DNA from: Burkholderiales bacterium
GTDB taxonomy: Bacteria > Pseudomonadota > Gammaproteobacteria > Burkholderiales > Burkholderiaceae
Reading direction: 5' to 3'
Length of the DNA: 9,980 nucleotides
Assembly (NCBI GenBank): GCA_947372535.1
Contig: CANBUA010000174.1
Location: 1-9,980 of the forward strand
This document shows, piece after piece, positions 1-5,554 of this stretch (positions are counted from its first letter, which is position 1; each line of letters begins with the position of its first letter). The translations under genes and the position numbers were made by a program. Under the pieces are notes generated by a model that had not been told where the DNA came from, searched no databases, and saw only the letters and a list, made by a program, of their open reading frames with translations.

Positions 1-1125
1 AAACTGGCCATCGGCCTCGCGGTACTGTTTGAACACGGGCGGCTCGGCCGATTTGTCGGTGGCCTTGGCAGTGCCCTGACCGCCCACGGCCACCATGGTG
101 CGCAGGCCCACGGACTGGCGCAGTTCCTGCAAAAAAGGCGTGGCGATGCGGCGGGCCTTGGCGGCGCCGGCCTGTAACACGGCTTCGATCTGGTCCGGAT
201 GGGCCATCAGGTCGGCATAGCGCTCGCGCATGGGGCCCACATGGGCCTCGATCAGCTGCACCACGTGCTGCTTGGCATCGCCCCAGCCCAGGCCGGCGCG
301 CAAATCGGCATGGAAGGCCGCGCGGGTGGCCGCATCGGCAAAGGCATCGTGGATGGTGACCAGGTGGGCGTTGTCCGGGTCTTTCGGCTCGCCGGGCAGC
401 CTGGAGTCGGTCACGATGCGGGCGATCGCGTCCTTCAGGGCCTTGGGGCCGCCTTCGAACAGGGGCACGGTGTTGTCGTAGCTTTTGCTCATCTTGCGGC
501 CGTCCAGGCCGGGCAAGGTGGCCACGCTTTCTTCGATCTCGGCCTGGGGCAGCACGAACAGCTCGCGGCCAGCGCCAAACAAGTGGTTGAAGCGCTGGGC
601 CACGTCGCGCGCCATCTCGATGTGCTGCACCTGATCGCGGCCCACGGGCACGCGGTGGGCGTTGAACATCAGGATGTCGGCGGCCATCAGGATGGGATAG
701 CAGTACAGCCCCATGGTGATGTTGGCATCGGGCTCTTCACCCGCGGCCTCGTTGGCGTCAACCGAGGCCTTGTACGCGTGGGCCCGGTTCATCTGGCCTT
801 TGGCGGTGACGCAAGTCAGCAGCCAGTTCAGCTCGGGGATCTCCGGCACATCGCTCTGGCGGTAGAAGGTGACGCGCGCGGTGTCCAGGCCGGCGGCCAG
901 CCAGCAGGCGGCGATCTCCAGGCGAGAGCGGGCGATGCGGGCCGGGTCATCGCACTTGATGAGCGCGTGGTAATCGGCCAGGAAGAAGAAGCTGTCCACC
1001 CCGGGCTCGCGGCTGGCGGCGATGGCCGGCCGGATGGCGCCCACGTAGTTGCCCAGGTGGGGGGTGCCGGTCGTGGTGACGCCGGTGAGGACGCGTTGGA
1101 CTGAGGGCTTCGTCGGGGCAGACAT
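1..1125 (-). CDS. trpS: Tryptophan--tRNA ligase (partial, C terminus beyond left edge)
   Basis: Class I aminoacyl-tRNA synthetase that charges tRNA-Trp with tryptophan in the cytosol, using ATP. The frame is open from the ATG at 1125 to base 1, giving 375 residues without a stop. Seen directly: the HIGH-type nucleotide-binding motif as PHLGN at residues 22-26, within TGTPHLGNYVGAI, and KMSKS at residues 211-215. The core comparable to the 334-residue E. coli enzyme ends near residue 341. A linker follows, and then the beginning of an extra segment (FKQYREADGQF, residues 365-375) that runs off the window. I recall such an extension of some tens of residues in Burkholderiales TrpS, so this is probably normal for the group. 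No clear Shine-Dalgarno sequence precedes the start; the ATG is chosen because the catalytic domain begins about ten residues later. The gene is divergent from purN. Identity is secure; only the C terminus is unseen. Confidence 0.96.
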   Translation of the reverse strand, partial: MSAPTKPSVQRVLTGVTTTGTPHLGNYVGAIRPAIAASREPGVDSFFFLADYHALIKCDDPARIARSRLEIAACWLAAGLDTARVTFYRQSDVPEIPELNWLLTCVTAKGQMNRAHAYKASVDANEAAGEEPDANITMGLYCYPILMAADILMFNAHRVPVGRDQVQHIEMARDVAQRFNHLFGAGRELFVLPQAEIEESVATLPGLDGRKMSKSYDNTVPLFEGGPKALKDAIARIVTDSRLPGEPKDPDNAHLVTIHDAFADAATRAAFHADLRAGLGWGDAKQHVVQLIEAHVGPMRERYADLMAHPDQIEAVLQAGAAKARRIATPFLQELRQSVGLRTMVAVGGQGTAKATDKSAEPPVFKQYREADGQF

Positions 1126-1166
1126 GGGCACAAATCGGCAATTTGCCGGTGAAAAGCGGGGGAGCC

Positions 1167-1172
1167 ATTGTA
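1167..1172 (-). promoter_or_regulatory. Possible -10 element for trpS
   Basis: Read on the minus strand the bases are TACAAT, five of six matches to the sigma-70 -10 consensus, about 42 bases upstream of the trpS ATG in the divergent trpS/purN spacer. No convincing -35 hexamer lies 16-18 bases further upstream, where the sequence is almost pure G and C. Downstream, 1136-1148 forms the small palindrome CGGCAATTTGCCG in the presumed leader. The call rests on one hexamer and could be chance. Confidence 0.3.
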
Positions 1173-1240
1173 GGCGGGGGGCAGATCCGGCGCCGGCGCC
1201 AGGGCGGCGTCAGGGTCGGCGCGGCTACACTGGCGGCCGC

Positions 1241-1882
1241 ATGAAAAGCATCGTCATCCTGATCTCCGGGCGAGGCTCCAACATGGAGGCCATCGTCGAA
1301 GCCTGCGGGCGTGACCAATGGCCGGCGCGCATCAGCGCCGTCGTCAGCAACAAGGCCAGCGCCTCGGGCCTGGCCTGGGCGGGCGCGCGGGGCATCGCCA
1401 CCGCCACCGTCGACCACAAGGCCTTCGATGGCCGCGAGGCCTTTGACGCCGAGCTGGCACGGGTGATTGATCAGCACGCGCCCGATGTGGTGGTGCTGGC
1501 CGGCTTCATGCGCATCCTCACGCCGGGCTTCGTGACGCACTACGAAGGGCGGCTGCTCAACATCCACCCTTCCCTGCTGCCCGCCTTCCCCGGCCTGCAC
1601 ACGCATCAGCGCGCCATTGATGCGGGCTGCAAGGTGGCCGGCGCCACGGTTCACTTCGTCACGCCGGAACTGGACCACGGGCCCATCGTGGCCCAGGCCG
1701 TGGTGCCCGTGCTGCCCGATGACACCGAAGGCACGCTGGCTGCACGGGTATTGACGCAGGAGCACCTCATGTACCCGCAAGCCGTGCGCTGGTGTGTTGA
1801 AGGCCAGTTGCAATTGGCCGCCGATGGCCGGGTGGCGGTGGCCAGCCAGGCGCCCCAGCGCTGGGCCGACCCCAGCTTGTGA
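1241..1882 (+). CDS. purN: Phosphoribosylglycinamide formyltransferase (GAR transformylase)
   Basis: Transfers a formyl group from 10-formyltetrahydrofolate to glycinamide ribonucleotide, the third step of de novo purine synthesis, in the cytosol. The product is 213 residues, close to the 212 of E. coli PurN. It begins with the Rossmann-like strand and phosphate-binding loop ILISGRGSNM (residues 6-15). The catalytic triad of the family is present as Asn107, His109 (in LLNIHPSLLPAFPG) and Asp145 (in TPELDHGPI), matching E. coli Asn106, His108 and Asp144. The ATG at 1241 places the first beta strand at once after the start, as in homologues; longer in-frame starts would add sequence unlike the family. 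No good Shine-Dalgarno sequence is visible. TACACT lies at 1226-1231, so the transcript could be almost leaderless (inference). The gene diverges from trpS and converges with the PEP-CTERM gene, with stop codons only 16 bases apart. Complete and apparently functional. Confidence 0.96.
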   Translation: MKSIVILISGRGSNMEAIVEACGRDQWPARISAVVSNKASASGLAWAGARGIATATVDHKAFDGREAFDAELARVIDQHAPDVVVLAGFMRILTPGFVTHYEGRLLNIHPSLLPAFPGLHTHQRAIDAGCKVAGATVHFVTPELDHGPIVAQAVVPVLPDDTEGTLAARVLTQEHLMYPQAVRWCVEGQLQLAADGRVAVASQAPQRWADPSL

Positions 1883-1898
1883 AGCGACTGACCCGCGC

Positions 1899-2564
1899 TC
1901 AGGCCTGAACCTGGACCTGGGCCTGTACCGGCTGGCGCGACTTGCGGCGCAGCCACAGGGCGGCAAAGCCCAGCGGGAACAGCAAGGCGTTCGACGGTTC
2001 AGGCACCGCCGACGACGCCAGGATCTGGAAGGCCATCTGCCCGGTGTTGTCCAGGAACCAGCCGGTGCCATCGCCCAGAACGGCACCGTTCACCCAGGTG
2101 CTGGGGACCACATAGGTCCAGGGCTGGGTGGTCTGGTGGTTCAGGCCGAACCAGTAGGTGCCGGCCGGCAGGTCGATGTCCAGGTCCAGCACCTGGGCAC
2201 GGTTGAAACCCTGGTCCACATCGATGGTAGCCACCGATGAGCCGGCGTACAGCGGGGTCTGGACATGGTTGGGGCTGTCCGACCAGAAGCTCCAGGTCGT
2301 GCTGAGGTAGGTGCTGGCCAGGCCCGTGCCATTCCAGTTCTGGAAGCCCACCACATGGGTGGGCTCGGTGAGCGTGAAGGCGTTGTAGAGCGTGAATGAG
2401 GTCCCGTTCATGGTCCCGCATTGGTTGGGCCCGCTGATGCAGTGCCCCCAGTCATAGCCCAGGCCACCGTTGTCGTAGGCCACCACCACTTGCGCTTGTG
2501 CCATTGCACCGGTCAGCGCCAGGGCCAGCACGCCCGCCTGAATCATGGCCTTGTTCATCTGCAT
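1899..2564 (-). CDS. Secreted PEP-CTERM sorting-domain protein, function unknown
   Basis: Small exported protein of 221 residues. The N terminus is a signal peptide: short basic start (MQMNKA), hydrophobic core at about residues 7-21, and a likely signal peptidase site after AQA (residues 22-24). The C terminus has the tripartite PEP-CTERM sorting signal: VPEP at 187-190, a hydrophobic stretch LLFPLGFAALWL, then RRK at 206-208. In other bacteria this signal is recognised by an exosortase (EpsH/XrtA type), which cleaves and anchors or releases the protein at the cell surface. The central 160 residues are rich in Trp, Tyr, Gly, Thr and Asn, suggesting a beta-sandwich. Two cysteines (42 and 49) could form a disulfide. 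I do not recognise the central domain. The start at 2564 is favoured over the Met two codons later because GGGGAG lies six bases upstream. A 13-residue Gln/Val-rich tail follows the basic cluster, longer than usual. It diverges from the M50 protease gene. No exosortase gene is in the window. Confidence 0.88.
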   Translation of the reverse strand: MQMNKAMIQAGVLALALTGAMAQAQVVVAYDNGGLGYDWGHCISGPNQCGTMNGTSFTLYNAFTLTEPTHVVGFQNWNGTGLASTYLSTTWSFWSDSPNHVQTPLYAGSSVATIDVDQGFNRAQVLDLDIDLPAGTYWFGLNHQTTQPWTYVVPSTWVNGAVLGDGTGWFLDNTGQMAFQILASSAVPEPSNALLFPLGFAALWLRRKSRQPVQAQVQVQA

Positions 2565-2570
2565 TGGAAT

Positions 2571-2576
2571 CTCCCC
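2571..2576 (-). promoter_or_regulatory. Ribosome binding site of the PEP-CTERM gene
   Basis: Read on the minus strand the bases are GGGGAG, six bases before the ATG at 2564. The spacing decides for this ATG over the in-frame ATG at 2558, which would be 12 bases away. Confidence 0.6.
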
Positions 2577-2705
2577 GGGATGTCTGAAACGCTCTGATTT
2601 TGCTGGCAAGCTGGGCGTGGGGGGCGCTTGCTGTGGCCCCCTTGCCCCGCTCACCCACCTGTTTCGGGGGCTGCCCCGCTGAACCCCCAACGCCAGAACT
2701 GCCAC

Positions 2706-3440
2706 ATGCTGAAACTGATCTTCCTGCTGTTCAACGCTGCCAAGTTGGGCAAGATTCTGGCCAGCGGCGGCACCATGCTGATCTCGCTGGTGGTGTATGC
2801 CTTCATCTATGGCTGGCGCTATGCGGCGGGCTTCATCGCCCTGCTCTTTTTGCACGAGATGGGCCACTACCTGGCCGCCCGCCAGCGCGGGCTGGACGTG
2901 GGCCTGCCCACCTTCATCCCCTTCATGGGCGCCTGGATCGAGTTGAAACAGCTGCCCCACAACGCCGAGACCGAAGCCTATGTGGGCCTGGCCGGGCCGG
3001 TGCTGGGGTCGATCGGGGCCTTGGGCTGCTACCTGCTGGCCGATGGCGCCGGGCCCGATCTGCAATGGCTGATGGCGGTGGCCTATTCGGGGTTCTTCCT
3101 CAACCTGTTCAACCTGATCCCGCTGTCGCCGCTGGATGGCGGCCGCATCACGGCGGTGCTGTCGCCGCGCATCTGGCTGCTGGGCGTGCCGGTGCTGGGT
3201 GTGCTGGCCCTGGTCCACCCCAGCCCGATGCTGATCATCATTGCCCTGCTGGCCGCACCGCAGGTGATGCAGGCCTGGCGCGACCTGCGCGGCCAGACGC
3301 CGCCGGGCGCCGATGCCTATTACCAGACCACCTTGAACGACAAGCTGATCTATGGATTCGCCTACCTCGGGCTGCTGGCCTTCCTGTCCACCATGACCCA
3401 CGAGGTGCATACCTTGTTGGGCGGCCCGACAGCGGGATAA
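2706..3440 (+). CDS. Membrane-embedded M50-family (site-2-type) zinc metalloprotease
   Basis: Predicted intramembrane zinc protease of 244 residues. The zinc motif HExxH is present as HEMGH (residues 50-54) inside a hydrophobic helix. The third zinc ligand is expected in the second conserved motif, seen here as NLIPLSPLDGGR, with the Asp-Gly-Gly at 144-146. The GPV-x-G turn typical of the family (GPVLG, 97-101) lies between them. Hydrophobic segments cover about residues 24-48, 95-112, 122-139, 160-190 and 217-233, so most of the protein is in the membrane. No PDZ domain is present, unlike RseP, so it belongs to the small S2P-like proteases whose substrates are generally unknown. The ATG at 2706 is the first ATG in frame; a TTG at 2628 would add a proline-rich segment that does not look like part of the fold. 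No Shine-Dalgarno sequence is clear. The gene is divergent from the PEP-CTERM gene and ends 226 bases before the chemotaxis operon, so a link with either is unproven. Confidence 0.88.
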   Translation: MLKLIFLLFNAAKLGKILASGGTMLISLVVYAFIYGWRYAAGFIALLFLHEMGHYLAARQRGLDVGLPTFIPFMGAWIELKQLPHNAETEAYVGLAGPVLGSIGALGCYLLADGAGPDLQWLMAVAYSGFFLNLFNLIPLSPLDGGRITAVLSPRIWLLGVPVLGVLALVHPSPMLIIIALLAAPQVMQAWRDLRGQTPPGADAYYQTTLNDKLIYGFAYLGLLAFLSTMTHEVHTLLGGPTAG

Positions 3441-3458
3441 GGCTGAGCCCCCGGTGAT

Positions 3459-3476
3459 CCGTGTGAAAACGCACGG
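3459..3476 (+). terminator. Hairpin after the M50 protease gene, possible weak terminator
   Basis: A seven-pair stem, CCGTGTG with CGCACGG (one G-T wobble), closes an AAAA loop 18 bases after the stop codon of the protease gene. No run of T follows, so it is not a canonical Rho-independent terminator. It could stabilise the 3' end or act together with Rho. Confidence 0.3.
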
Positions 3477-3634
3477 CTCCGGCACCGAATGCTTGGGAAA
3501 TCATGCTTTCAGGCCGTCCAACGGCTCAAGGGGACACGGCGCCAGACGATAAAGGTGCACAAGCAATCTGCGACCCTTGTCCCTGGGGTCAAAGGGCAGG
3601 ACCGCGGCGCTTCGGCCACGCATAGGGACAGGCC

Positions 3635-3653
3635 ACCCGCCCACAAGGCGGGT
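3635..3653 (+). repeat. Perfect inverted repeat upstream of the first receptor gene
   Basis: ACCCGCC (3635-3641) and GGCGGGT (3647-3653) are perfect reverse complements around a five-base loop, CACAA. The hairpin ends 13 bases before the ATG at 3667, so in the mRNA it could affect ribosome access. TAC-TTT-CG after the stem is too short a T tract to call it a terminator. It could also be an operator half-site pair. Confidence 0.5.
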
Positions 3654-3666
3654 ACTTTCGATCTCC

Positions 3667-4842
3667 ATGAGGCTGAACCGGATGTCCGGCGTACACCAAG
3701 AGCCCTTGTCTACCCTGACCGGCAGATGGCCACGCACCCTGCGCATCGGGTGCAGCGCATTGATCACGGGCGCATTGGCCTCATTGCCCCTGCTCCATTC
3801 GGTGGATGCCCTGAGCCTGAGCAGCGCACTGGCGGTGCCGGTGCTGACGGCCGCGCTCGCCACCTGGCTGACCCACACCCCTCGGCGCGATGGGAACACC
3901 CTCGCGCCAACGGCCGATGCCACGCCGCTGAACCAATTGCTCTCCCAGGTGCTGCCGGTCTGGCATGAACACGTGTCGTCGGCACAGACGCAGATCGACA
4001 ACGCCGTGAACGACCTGATTGGCAACTTCTCGTCGGTCACCGATCAATTCGAAGATGCGGGATTCAAGGGCGCTGGCGGGGATGCCGCTCAGAGCAACGA
4101 TTCCAGTGTCCTGCTCGTGCAATGCGAGCAGGAATTGCAGGAAGTCATCGCCCTGATGAGCAAACTCAACGCCAGCAAGCATCAGGTGAACGAAAGCATG
4201 TCCGAACTGTTGCTGGCCACCCGCGACCTGCAGGAAATGGCCCAGGGCGTGGCCCAGATCGCCGCACAGACCAATCTGCTGGCCATCAATGCCGCCATCG
4301 AGGCCGCACACGCCGGTGAATCGGGACGGGGCTTTGCCACCGTGGCCAAGGAAATCCGCAGCCTGTCGCAATCGTCGGCGGCCACGGCCAGCCAGATCAA
4401 GGATCGCATCTCCCGGGTTACCACGATCATGCAAGGCGCCACCGATGCGGCCATCGAAGCCTCTGCGCATGAAGAGCAGGCCATTGCCCAATCCAGCCAG
4501 GTGGTGCAAGCGGTGCTGGCGCGCATGCAGGGGCTCAGTGCCGATGCCGACACCATGCGCGAGCGCGGCAACACCATCCGCAGCCACATCGAGCAGCTCA
4601 TCGTCAGCCTGCAGTTCCAGGACCGCATCAACCAGATGATCGGCGTCGTGGATGGTGACATCCAGCGCCTGTCCGACCAGATCGGGCGCGCCGAGCCTCC
4701 GCCTGAACCGCATGCCTGGCTGGCCGATCTCGAGCGCCAATACACGATGCGAGAACAACGCCATGACCAGGGAAGGTCTGCTCCTGGGCAGGCACAAGCA
4801 CAGACACGCACCCAACCCGCACGCAAGGTCGTGTTCTTCTGA
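3667..4842 (+). CDS. Short two-TM methyl-accepting chemotaxis protein without sensor or HAMP domain
   Basis: Chemoreceptor-type signalling protein, 391 residues from the ATG at 3667. Two hydrophobic helices at about residues 27-43 and 49-68 are joined by only a few residues and followed by THTPRRDG, so the bulk lies in the cytosol and there is no periplasmic ligand domain. No HAMP domain follows. A long coiled coil leads to the signalling hairpin tip (residues 198-237, with [20 protein letters not shown] and [18 protein letters not shown]), which binds CheA and CheW in known receptors. In the returning helix, [11 protein letters not shown] places Asp319 and Gln323 in an FQD-x3-Q motif like the CheZ phosphatase active site. 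The C terminus (KVVFF) has no CheR-tethering pentapeptide. Start choice: the ATG at 3682 is an alternative, with GAGG nine bases before it; the ATG at 3667 lacks a Shine-Dalgarno sequence; a TTG at 3577 is unlikely from codon use. It is first in the operon, 20 bases before cheY. Confidence 0.87.
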   Translation: MRLNRMSGVHQEPLSTLTGRWPRTLRIGCSALITGALASLPLLHSVDALSLSSALAVPVLTAALATWLTHTPRRDGNTLAPTADATPLNQLLSQVLPVWHEHVSSAQTQIDNAVNDLIGNFSSVTDQFEDAGFKGAGGDAAQSNDSSVLLVQCEQELQEVIALMSKLNASKHQVNESMSELLLATRDLQEMAQGVAQIAAQTNLLAINAAIEAAHAGESGRGFATVAKEIRSLSQSSAATASQIKDRISRVTTIMQGATDAAIEASAHEEQAIAQSSQVVQAVLARMQGLSADADTMRERGNTIRSHIEQLIVSLQFQDRINQMIGVVDGDIQRLSDQIGRAEPPPEPHAWLADLERQYTMREQRHDQGRSAPGQAQAQTRTQPARKVVFF

Positions 4843-4847
4843 TTCCG

Positions 4848-4853
4848 AAGGAG
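4848..4853 (+). promoter_or_regulatory. Ribosome binding site of cheY
   Basis: AAGGAG lies nine bases before the cheY ATG, in the 20-base gap after the receptor stop codon. It is a strong match to the Shine-Dalgarno consensus and confirms the start at 4863. Confidence 0.75.
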
Positions 4854-4862
4854 AGGTCACCC

Positions 4863-5234
4863 ATGAGCAAAACCGTTCTGATCGTCGATGACTCCAGCTC
4901 GCTGCGCTCGCTGGTGAAGATGGCCCTGGTCCGGGCCGGCTACCTGGTGATCGAAGGCGCCGATGGCAAGGAAGGGCTGATCCAGCTGGACAAGGCCGGC
5001 AAGGTGCACCTGATCGTGAGCGACGTGAACATGCCCAACATGGATGGCATCACCTTTGTGAAGCAGGTCAAGCAGCACCCCAAGCACAAGTTCATCCCCG
5101 TGATCATGCTGACCACAGAAGACGAAAACGCCAAGATGCAGCAGGCCAAGGCCGCCGGCGCCCGCGCCTGGCTGGTCAAGCCCTTCAACCCGCCAGAACT
5201 GCTGGACGCCGTGTCGCGCCTGGCGGCTGCCTGA
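4863..5234 (+). CDS. cheY: CheY-type single-domain response regulator
   Basis: Receiver-domain protein of 123 residues with no output domain, the usual CheY architecture. All core residues are visible: the acidic pair Asp9 and Asp10 for Mg2+, the phosphoacceptor Asp54 (in IVSDVNMPNMDG), Thr84 (in VIMLTTED) and Lys106 (in LVKPF). The aromatic switch position, Tyr106 in E. coli CheY, is Trp103 here. The likely phosphate donor is the CheA encoded two genes downstream. The target may be the flagellar switch or another output; the sequence does not tell. The start is fixed by a strong AAGGAG. The gene sits between the first receptor gene (20-base gap) and the STAS gene (8-base gap), clearly in one operon. 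Many CheY paralogues exist in such bacteria, so the name states the family rather than proven control of flagellar rotation. Confidence 0.95.
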   Translation: MSKTVLIVDDSSSLRSLVKMALVRAGYLVIEGADGKEGLIQLDKAGKVHLIVSDVNMPNMDGITFVKQVKQHPKHKFIPVIMLTTEDENAKMQQAKAAGARAWLVKPFNPPELLDAVSRLAAA

Positions 5235-5239
5235 GCACG

Positions 5240-5263
5240 GCCATGAGCACCGCCATGAGCACT
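5240..5263 (+). repeat. 12-base tandem duplication spanning the STAS start
   Basis: GCCATGAGCACC (5240-5251) is followed at once by GCCATGAGCACT (5252-5263), eleven of twelve bases identical. It gives two in-frame ATG codons four codons apart, each within MST. Confidence 0.8.
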
Positions 5264-5554
5264 GAATTCGCCCTGCCCGCCGAGTTGACGATCTACACCG
5301 TCAACGAGGTGCTGCCCTTGTTCAAGGACTGGGTGTCCCACGACGCCGACGAGTTGTGCATCCAGGCCAGCGCCGTGTCCGAGATCGATGCCGCCGGCCT
5401 GCAACTGCTGCTGTCGATGGCCAGAACCCTGTCCGCCCGAGACGATCGGCTCGCGCTGTTGAATCCGAGCCCCGCACTGTCCCAGGCCTGCGCGGCCCTC
5501 GGTGTCTCTGGCCTCGTCGATGGAAACGCTGCAGGAGCCGTCGATGCACACTGA
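5243..5554 (+). CDS. Stand-alone STAS-domain protein in the chemotaxis operon
   Basis: Single STAS domain of 103 residues, the fold of anti-sigma-factor antagonists such as SpoIIAA and of the MlaB family. The conserved loop after the second core strand reads SEIDAAGLQLLLS (residues 46-58). In SpoIIAA the matching DSSGL loop carries the regulatory phosphoserine, but here both serine positions are alanine (50 and 51), so classic serine phosphorylation at that site is not possible. Stand-alone STAS proteins are known in chemosensory gene clusters of several proteobacteria; their role is not well settled, and binding to CheA, CheY or a receptor is a reasonable guess only. Two starts are possible, 5243 and 5255, produced by a 12-base duplication, and neither has a good Shine-Dalgarno sequence. 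Translation is therefore probably coupled to cheY, whose stop is eight bases upstream. The 3' end overlaps the cheA start by 11 bases. Confidence 0.85.
   Translation: MSTAMSTEFALPAELTIYTVNEVLPLFKDWVSHDADELCIQASAVSEIDAAGLQLLLSMARTLSARDDRLALLNPSPALSQACAALGVSGLVDGNAAGAVDAH
5533..5537 (+). promoter_or_regulatory. Ribosome binding site that fixes the cheA start
   Basis: AGGAG lies six bases before the ATG at 5544, inside the end of the STAS gene. The other in-frame starts upstream, GTG at 5502 and ATG at 5520, have no comparable site. This favours 5544 and an 11-base overlap with the STAS gene. Confidence 0.65.

Larger units (their letters stand above)
3441..3666 (+). other. Gene-free spacer with several inverted repeats before the chemotaxis operon
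   Basis: I find no credible gene here. The receptor reading frame extends back to a TTG at 3577, but its codons there (TCA, ATA, ACA, AGG) are unlike the strongly GC-ending codons of the genes around it. The spacer contains the 3459-3476 hairpin. It also has a long-range inverted repeat, TGTCCCT (3578-3584) with AGGGACA (3624-3630), which extends by two more pairs past a one-base bulge. A third hairpin lies at 3635-3653. The operon promoter is expected here, but I could not identify convincing -35 and -10 boxes. Confidence 0.55.

Noticed and set aside
199..1104. Plus-strand frame of 301 residues within trpS
   Set aside because: Antisense to trpS with its HIGH and KMSKS motifs; low-complexity Gly, Ala, His and Val composition.
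1883..1898. Terminator between the convergent purN and PEP-CTERM genes
   Set aside because: The 16-base gap contains no stem and no T tract.
2565..3485. Minus-strand frame that extends the PEP-CTERM gene upstream by about 300 residues across the M50 protease gene
   Set aside because: The extra part is antisense to the protease, rich in His, Gln, Arg and Gly as expected of a shadow frame in GC-rich DNA, and the true start has a signal peptide and a Shine-Dalgarno sequence.
3551..3577. Sigma-28-like promoter (TAAAGGTG, 11-base spacer, TGCGACCC) before the operon
   Set aside because: The -35 part matches six of eight, but the -10 part matches only three of eight positions of GCCGATAA, within chance.
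3577..3666. Extended N terminus of the first receptor from a TTG at 3577
   Set aside because: Codon use there is unlike the rest of the gene, the segment overlaps two inverted repeats, and no Shine-Dalgarno sequence is present.
3781..4860. Minus-strand frame of 359 residues opposite the first receptor gene
   Set aside because: Shadow of the receptor reading frame; no recognisable domain and no start signal.
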